64,000 bases of DNA from JBDTVS01 sp040007095 (GTDB lineage Bacteria > Acidobacteriota > Vicinamibacteria > Vicinamibacterales > CAVVIG01): positions 35,420 to 99,419 of the forward strand of contig JBDTVS010000127.1 of assembly GCA_040007095.1 (NCBI GenBank), written 5' to 3'. The stretch's first letter is position 1. The number at the start of each line of letters is the position of its first letter. A program made the position numbers and the translations under genes. Of this stretch, positions 59,905 through 64,000 are shown one piece after another. The notes under the pieces were generated by a model that saw only the letters and a list, made by a program, of their open reading frames with translations, did no database searches and had not been told where the DNA came from.

Positions 59905-61653
59905 GTGCCCACTCCTGACTTTCTGTTCTCGATGAGGTTGACTGGGCGAGAGCAGGTCGGGTCGATCCTGGCGGATGTGGCGGCTCATGTGTTCGAGCAC
60001 GTGGGCGGCGCCCCCGACGCTGTCGCCGCACTGGTGCGGGACCTCAAGGCCGCGGTGACGCCGGGCGCCGACCGCGGCGAACACGTCGACGTGCAGTTTC
60101 GCGCGCGCGTCGGATCGTGTGAGGTGATTGTGTCGGCGGCCGATCACGAGATCTGGCGTACTGTGCGCCGCGTCCCAGGCGATTCTCCCGGCGCCCGTGA
60201 TGCCCGAGGCCCCGGCTTCTTCAAAGATCCACAGCGAATGATGCAGCTCTATAACACGTTGACCCGCTCCGAGGAACCGTTCGAGCCGTCGCTCGACAAC
60301 ACCGTGCGGATGTACACCTGCGGTCTGACCGTGTACGCGCGCGGACACATCGGCAATTTTCGGACATTTGTCTGCGTCGACATCCTGCGGCGCACGCTGA
60401 AGTACCTGCACGGCTACCGCATGCACCACGTGATGAACTTTACCGACGTGGACGACCGGACGATCGCCGGCGCGCAGAAGGCCGGGATGGAGCTCCGTGA
60501 GTACACGGATCAGTTCATTGCGGCCTTTCGGGAGGACGCCCGGGCGCTTGGCCTCGAGGAAGTCGAAGAGACGCCGCGCGCGACCGATGATGCGAACCTG
60601 CACGCCATGGCGGATCTCATCACGGCCCTCGATCGCAACGGCCATACCTACCGGAGCGACGGCTCGGTGTATTTCAAGATCGCGACGCTGCCCGGTTATG
60701 GACGCCTGGCGCGGCTCGACCACGAAGGCATGCAGCCGGGGGCGCGCGTCGATTCGGACAATTACGCCAAGGAAGACGCCCGCGACTTCGTGCTGTGGAA
60801 GGCGACCAAAGAGGGCGAGCCGACCTGGGATCTCGTCGACCCGCCCGGCCGGCCCGGCTGGCATCTCGAATGCTCGGCGATGGCGCTTCGCCTGCTGGGC
60901 GAGCCACCAATCGACATCCACACCGGGGGGATCGATCTGGTCTTCCCGCACCATGAGAACGAGATCGCGCAAAGCGAGGCGGCCACCGGCAAACCTTTTT
61001 CACGCTTCTGGTTTCACGTCGAATACCTGATTGTCGACGAGCAGAAGATGTCGAAGTCGCTGGGCAACACCTACACGATTCCCGATGTGGTGGCGAAAGG
61101 GTATCGGGCGTCCGCCGTTCGGTTCCTGCTGCTCTCGGCCCACTATCGCAAGCAGCTCAACTTCACCTGGGCGAGCCTGGGGCAGGCCGAGGAGGCGCTG
61201 CGCCGGCTGACCGATTGCCTGGGGCGGCTCGACTCCGTCACCAGGTTGGGCTCGAGTCCCGAGATCGTGGCGCGGGTGGTCGAAGGACGCCAGGCGTTCG
61301 CCACGGCGATGAATGACGACCTGAACACCGCCGCTGCGCTGGGCGCGATGTTCGAGCTGGTGCGCGCTTTGAACTCGGCCATCGACGCGGGAGAGGTCGG
61401 CGCCGCCGACGTGGTCGTGATTCGCGAGGCGTTCGACGAATTCGATCGGGTGCTGGGTGTGTTGAGCCTGCGGCGCGCCGAGGACGAGCAGCCGCCGGTT
61501 CCGCTGGCCGAGATCGAGCAGCGGATTGAAGATCGTCATGCGGCGAGGCGCCGGCGAGACTTCGGCGCTGCCGATCGAATCAGGCAGGAGCTGGCCGAAC
61601 GGGGAGTGCTGCTCGAGGACGGGCCGTCCGGCACCCGCTGGAAACGAAAGTAG
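59905..61653 (+). CDS. cysS: Cysteinyl-tRNA synthetase with extra N-terminal region
   Basis: The enzyme proper begins near codon 112 (MMQLYNTLTRSEEPFEPS) and is 471 residues long, the usual size. It has the zinc Cys in RMYTCGLTVYARGHIGNFRT (HIGN motif), CSAMALR, HHENE and KMSKSLGN. The frame is open for 111 codons upstream, starting with GTG 59905, 11 bases after ribF. That part (LADVAAHVFEHVGGAPDAVA; HVDVQFRARVGSCEVIVSAA) looks like a real small alpha/beta domain. It may be a true fusion or a separate coding region in the same frame. The ATG at 60238 is the alternative start. Confidence 0.9.
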   Translation: MPTPDFLFSMRLTGREQVGSILADVAAHVFEHVGGAPDAVAALVRDLKAAVTPGADRGEHVDVQFRARVGSCEVIVSAADHEIWRTVRRVPGDSPGARDARGPGFFKDPQRMMQLYNTLTRSEEPFEPSLDNTVRMYTCGLTVYARGHIGNFRTFVCVDILRRTLKYLHGYRMHHVMNFTDVDDRTIAGAQKAGMELREYTDQFIAAFREDARALGLEEVEETPRATDDANLHAMADLITALDRNGHTYRSDGSVYFKIATLPGYGRLARLDHEGMQPGARVDSDNYAKEDARDFVLWKATKEGEPTWDLVDPPGRPGWHLECSAMALRLLGEPPIDIHTGGIDLVFPHHENEIAQSEAATGKPFSRFWFHVEYLIVDEQKMSKSLGNTYTIPDVVAKGYRASAVRFLLLSAHYRKQLNFTWASLGQAEEALRRLTDCLGRLDSVTRLGSSPEIVARVVEGRQAFATAMNDDLNTAAALGAMFELVRALNSAIDAGEVGAADVVVIREAFDEFDRVLGVLSLRRAEDEQPPVPLAEIEQRIEDRHAARRRRDFGAADRIRQELAERGVLLEDGPSGTRWKRK

Positions 61654-62085
61654 AAACTTTGAATTTCGAGCAGTCTCGACAAGAGTGTGGAACGGGTTGG
61701 ATGCAAACCACAAAGAGCACCAAGGCCACAAAGCTGTTCTCCGAGCTGGAGCAACAGGCTTCGTGTACTTTGTGTTCTTTGTGGTTCAAGAAATTCGCGG
61801 CCTATTTTGAGAGAAGCATGACCACGCACTTGTCGAAACGCCGTAGAACTTAGAACTTAAACCAAAACGGACGGGATGGCCGTCGAGGGAGCGGTCGCGG
61901 CGTGTTGAAGCGCGTGGCCGCAGGGCGCGACGCCATATTCCGCCGGAGCCGGGTGTCCGCCGCGTCTCGCTGCCTTGCTGGTGGTGGCTCGTGGCCAACG
62001 CCGCCGACGCCAGAGTCGACCATGCACTCTGGGGCTCGAGCGATTGGTAGGGCTTGTGGCGCGGCGCTTGCTTGGGGCATCGCGC
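61654..62085. other. Intergenic region with fold-back repeats
   Basis: A 432-base gap between cysS and yraN. The left half holds an inverted CCACAAAGA repeat pair and a 7-nt GAACTTA repeat. I see no gene in the right half. Confidence 0.45.
61703..61793. repeat. Inverted pair of CCACAAAGA repeats
   Basis: AACCACAAAGAGCACCAAGG lies on the left and the opposite-strand form (CTTTGTGTTCTTTGTGGTT) on the right, with about 30 bases between. It is the same repeat family that brackets the GxxExxY gene, here without a gene inside. Confidence 0.75.
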
Positions 62086-62454
62086 ATGTCGAACGATCGA
62101 ATGAAGCTGGGAAAATCCGGCGAGGATCTCGCGTGTCGGGAACTGGAGCGTCGCGGGTACGCAATTGTTGCCCGCCGATACCGGCGCCGCGGTGGAGAAT
62201 TGGACATTGTCGCCCGCGATGGCCAGACGACGGTGTTTGTGGAGGTGAAGACCAGGAACGACCATCGCTACGGCGCGGCGGCGGAAGCGGTGCACGGGCT
62301 CAAACGCCGCCGCATGATGCATCTCGCGCTCGACTACGTGATGCGCCATCGGCTTGCGGACTCGCCTTGTCGCTTCGACGTCGTCTCTATTCATGTGGAC
62401 GATGGCCGGCCGGTGGTCGAGGTGTTTCAAAACGCGTTCGACATGTCGTTCTGA
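62086..62454 (+). CDS. YraN/UPF0102 family endonuclease-like protein
   Basis: A 122-residue protein of the UPF0102 family: GKSGEDLACRELERRGYAIV, then the nuclease core GGELDIVARDGQTTVFVEVK with the D...E-V-K motif, and SPCRFDVVSIHVD. The fold is that of a Holliday-junction resolvase-like PD-(D/E)XK nuclease, but the cellular task is unclear. The ATG at 62086 is chosen because family similarity begins there. Confidence 0.85.
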   Translation: MSNDRMKLGKSGEDLACRELERRGYAIVARRYRRRGGELDIVARDGQTTVFVEVKTRNDHRYGAAAEAVHGLKRRRMMHLALDYVMRHRLADSPCRFDVVSIHVDDGRPVVEVFQNAFDMSF

Positions 62455-62593
62455 CGGTCCGTCGCACGCGGTGCCATGCCAGGGGGCGGAGGCTGGGGAT
62501 CGGCGTACCCGAGCGAAAGCCGCGGGTCCGGAGCCATCGGCCATAATGGTCGGCGCCCGCGCAAAGCGATCGGCGGTCAATTGCTCCTGACCT

Positions 62594-62698
62594 CTACCCG
62601 CTGAAGCAATACCACTTGCCCCCGTCGTTGACCTTGATTTTTCGGCCGCGACAACGCCGCGGCCGGTAGCAATTCCGAGGCGACAGTCCGCGAGACAC
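62594..62698 (-). CDS. Small putative protein divergent from galT
   Basis: A 34-codon frame ending CRGRKIKVNDGGKWYCFSG. The last 15 codons nearly all end in G or C, as in the real genes here, and the sequence looks like a small zinc-knuckle or ribbon protein. GTG 62698 is the likely start. It is short, so the call is tentative. Confidence 0.3.
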   Translation of the reverse strand: MSRGLSPRNCYRPRRCRGRKIKVNDGGKWYCFSG

Positions 62699-62707
62699 GA
62701 CACTAGC

Positions 62708-63706
62708 ATGCCTGAGCTGCGACAAGATCCCGTCACGGGCCGGTGGGTGGTCATCTCGACCGAGCGACGCAAGCGTCCGAGCGATTTCCGCTTGGAGCGC
62801 CACCAGGTCGCGCGTGACGGCTATTGCCCGTTCTGCGCGGGGCGAGAGGATTTGACGCCGCCGGAAGTGTTCGCCTATCGCCCGAACGGCGTGGCCAACG
62901 GTCCCGGATGGGAACTGCGGGTCGTGCCCAACAAGTTTCCCGCGCTGCAGGTCGAGGGCGGGCTCGACCGCGAAGGCGACGGGATGTTCGATCGCATGAA
63001 CGGGATCGGGGCGCACGAAGTCATCATCGAGACGCCCGATCACGCCAAGACGCTGGCGTCGATGTCCGAGACCGAGATCGAGCGGGTGCTGTCGGCTTTC
63101 CGCGAGCGCGTCCGCGACCTCAGACAGGACCGGCGTTTGCGGTACATCCTGCTGTTCAAGAATCACGGGGGACCGGCCGGCGCCACGCTGGAGCATTCGC
63201 ATTCGCAGTTGATTGCGCTGCCGATCGTGCCGGCCTTCGTGCTCGAGGAGATCGAGGGGGCGCGACGGCATTTCGCGCAGAAAGAGCGCTGTGTGTTCTG
63301 CGACATCCTGCACCAGGAGTTGGTGACCGGGAGTCGCGTCATTCTCGAAAACGCCGACATGCTCGCGATCGCGCCGTACGCGCCGCGCTTTCCGTTCGAG
63401 ACGTGGATCGTGCCCCGCCGTCACCGCTCGCGGTTCGAGGAGGCGCCGCAGCACGAGTACGAGAGCCTGGCACGGCTGCTGAAGGCGTTGCTCCTGCGGG
63501 TCAATCGAGCGCTCGAATCGCCCTCGTACAACCTGATCGTGCACACCTCCCCATTTTCCGAGGAAACAGGCGATTTCTATCATTGGCATCTCGAGTTGAT
63601 GCCGCGCTTGACGAAGGTCGCCGGCTTCGAGTGGGGGACCGGGTTGTACATCAACCCCACGTCGCCCGAGGAAGCCGCGCGCGTCCTGCGCGATGCGAGG
63701 GTCTGA
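62708..63706 (+). CDS. galT: Galactose-1-phosphate uridylyltransferase
   Basis: A 332-residue HIT-superfamily enzyme of the Leloir pathway that swaps UMP between UDP-glucose and galactose-1-phosphate. The N-terminal zinc site has YCPFCAGRE near residues 39-47. NKFPALQVEGG follows, and the active-site HSHSQ motif is in ATLEHSHSQLIALP near 160-173. A second CVFCDI and the C-terminal FYHWHLELMPR are present. Length is normal. An RNA gene follows 63 bases downstream. Confidence 0.92.
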   Translation: MPELRQDPVTGRWVVISTERRKRPSDFRLERHQVARDGYCPFCAGREDLTPPEVFAYRPNGVANGPGWELRVVPNKFPALQVEGGLDREGDGMFDRMNGIGAHEVIIETPDHAKTLASMSETEIERVLSAFRERVRDLRQDRRLRYILLFKNHGGPAGATLEHSHSQLIALPIVPAFVLEEIEGARRHFAQKERCVFCDILHQELVTGSRVILENADMLAIAPYAPRFPFETWIVPRRHRSRFEEAPQHEYESLARLLKALLLRVNRALESPSYNLIVHTSPFSEETGDFYHWHLELMPRLTKVAGFEWGTGLYINPTSPEEAARVLRDARV

Positions 63707-63727
63707 GGCTTGGGTGACGGCATCGGG

Positions 63728-63756
63728 TTGAACGCAACCGAACGCTGTGGTACGTT
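63728..63756 (+). promoter_or_regulatory. Promoter of tRNA-Gly
   Basis: TTGAAC (63728-63733), 17 bases, TACGTT (63751-63756), 13 bases before the mature tRNA end. A perfect 9-bp inverted repeat (CCGAACGCT at 63738-63746, AGCGTTCGG at 63758-63766) overlaps the -10 region and could also act on galT transcripts. Confidence 0.5.
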
Positions 63757-63769
63757 AAGCGTTCGGCGG

Positions 63770-63844
63770 GCGGGAATAACTCAGTGGTAGAGTGCGACCT
63801 TGCCAAGGTCGAAGTCGCGGGTTCGAATCCCGTTTCCCGCTCCA
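63770..63844 (+). tRNA. tRNA-Gly (anticodon GCC), CCA encoded
   Basis: The acceptor stem GCGGGAA pairs with TTCCCGC at the 3' end, followed by T and an encoded CCA. The anticodon arm is CGACCTTGCCAAGGTCG with GCC in the loop. The T arm has GGTTCGAATCC. Confidence 0.95.
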
Positions 63845-63956
63845 ATTTTACACATTCGGCCCATGCGCCCATTCCGCCTCGTGCCGCTCGATTCACGCTG
63901 TCGTCGGACTCTGCAGGTCCGCTGACGAGCCTTCGCTTCTTCCATTCGCTCCGTCA

Positions 63957-64000
<44 letters not shown>

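Overview
The window looks like a chromosomal segment of a high-GC Gram-negative bacterium. It has lptE (outer-membrane LPS assembly), pilT, an ArgR-like box ahead of carAB and a CIRCE-type operator ahead of hrcA-grpE-dnaJ. The mix of bacillithiol-type BshC, a GxxExxY gene that starts inside a CCACAAAGAACAC-type repeat, and carboxypeptidase-regulatory-like exported proteins fits Acidobacteriota, most likely Vicinamibacteria. That placement is an inference from gene content; no rRNA is present to confirm it.

Layout of the host chromosome. 1-8.1 kb: histone-deacetylase-like hydrolase, leuS, lptE, holA, convergent rpsT, and a two-gene ABC exporter. 8.2-16 kb: lytic transglycosylase, a VOC protein, then leftward alaS, recX, pilT and a Ser/Thr kinase. 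16-24 kb: ilvE and rsmE, then the leftward heat-shock operon hrcA-grpE-dnaJ-prmA plus an exported protein, controlled by a CIRCE variant. 24-31 kb: amidohydrolase, XdhC-like protein, class A PBP and bshC, all leftward. 31-39 kb: carA, carB and comEC, rightward. 55.5-64 kb: the severed comEC tail, a GxxExxY gene, mazG, a DUF1844 gene, a PhnP-like hydrolase, ribF, cysS with an unusual N-terminal extension, yraN, galT, tRNA-Gly(GCC), and the start of tRNA-Cys(GCA).

The main feature is a 16.5-kb integrative element (38993-55522) inserted in comEC exactly at the codons of the conserved HHGS metal-binding motif. A 23-bp direct repeat (attL/attR) marks the ends, and joining the sequence across it restores one continuous comEC frame of about 856 codons. 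The element carries a tyrosine integrase next to attR, an excisionase-like HTH gene, an orphan DnaB N-terminal domain, a primase-polymerase/SF3 helicase followed by inverted decamer repeats that could be an origin, a terminase-small-subunit-like gene, a tail-fibre-like gene and an HEAGH putative protease. I see no capsid, portal, large terminase or tail-morphogenesis genes. Size and content resemble a phage satellite (PICI-like) more than a complete prophage. Cargo near the two ends includes a HicB/HicA-like pair with an unknown partner gene, and a zinc-ribbon protein with a nucleoside-deoxyribosyltransferase-like domain. A leftward operon of very small overlapping genes (zinc ribbons and a 34-residue membrane peptide) lies at 51.7-52.9 kb. 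An IS630-family element is inserted within the element.

The host intergenic spaces hold several repeat families: a roughly 159-bp MITE-like element in three copies with terminal inverted repeats, a second 163-bp inverted-repeat element, and fold-back repeats built from 9-nt (and in one family 7-nt) units. I found no CRISPR array or rRNA.
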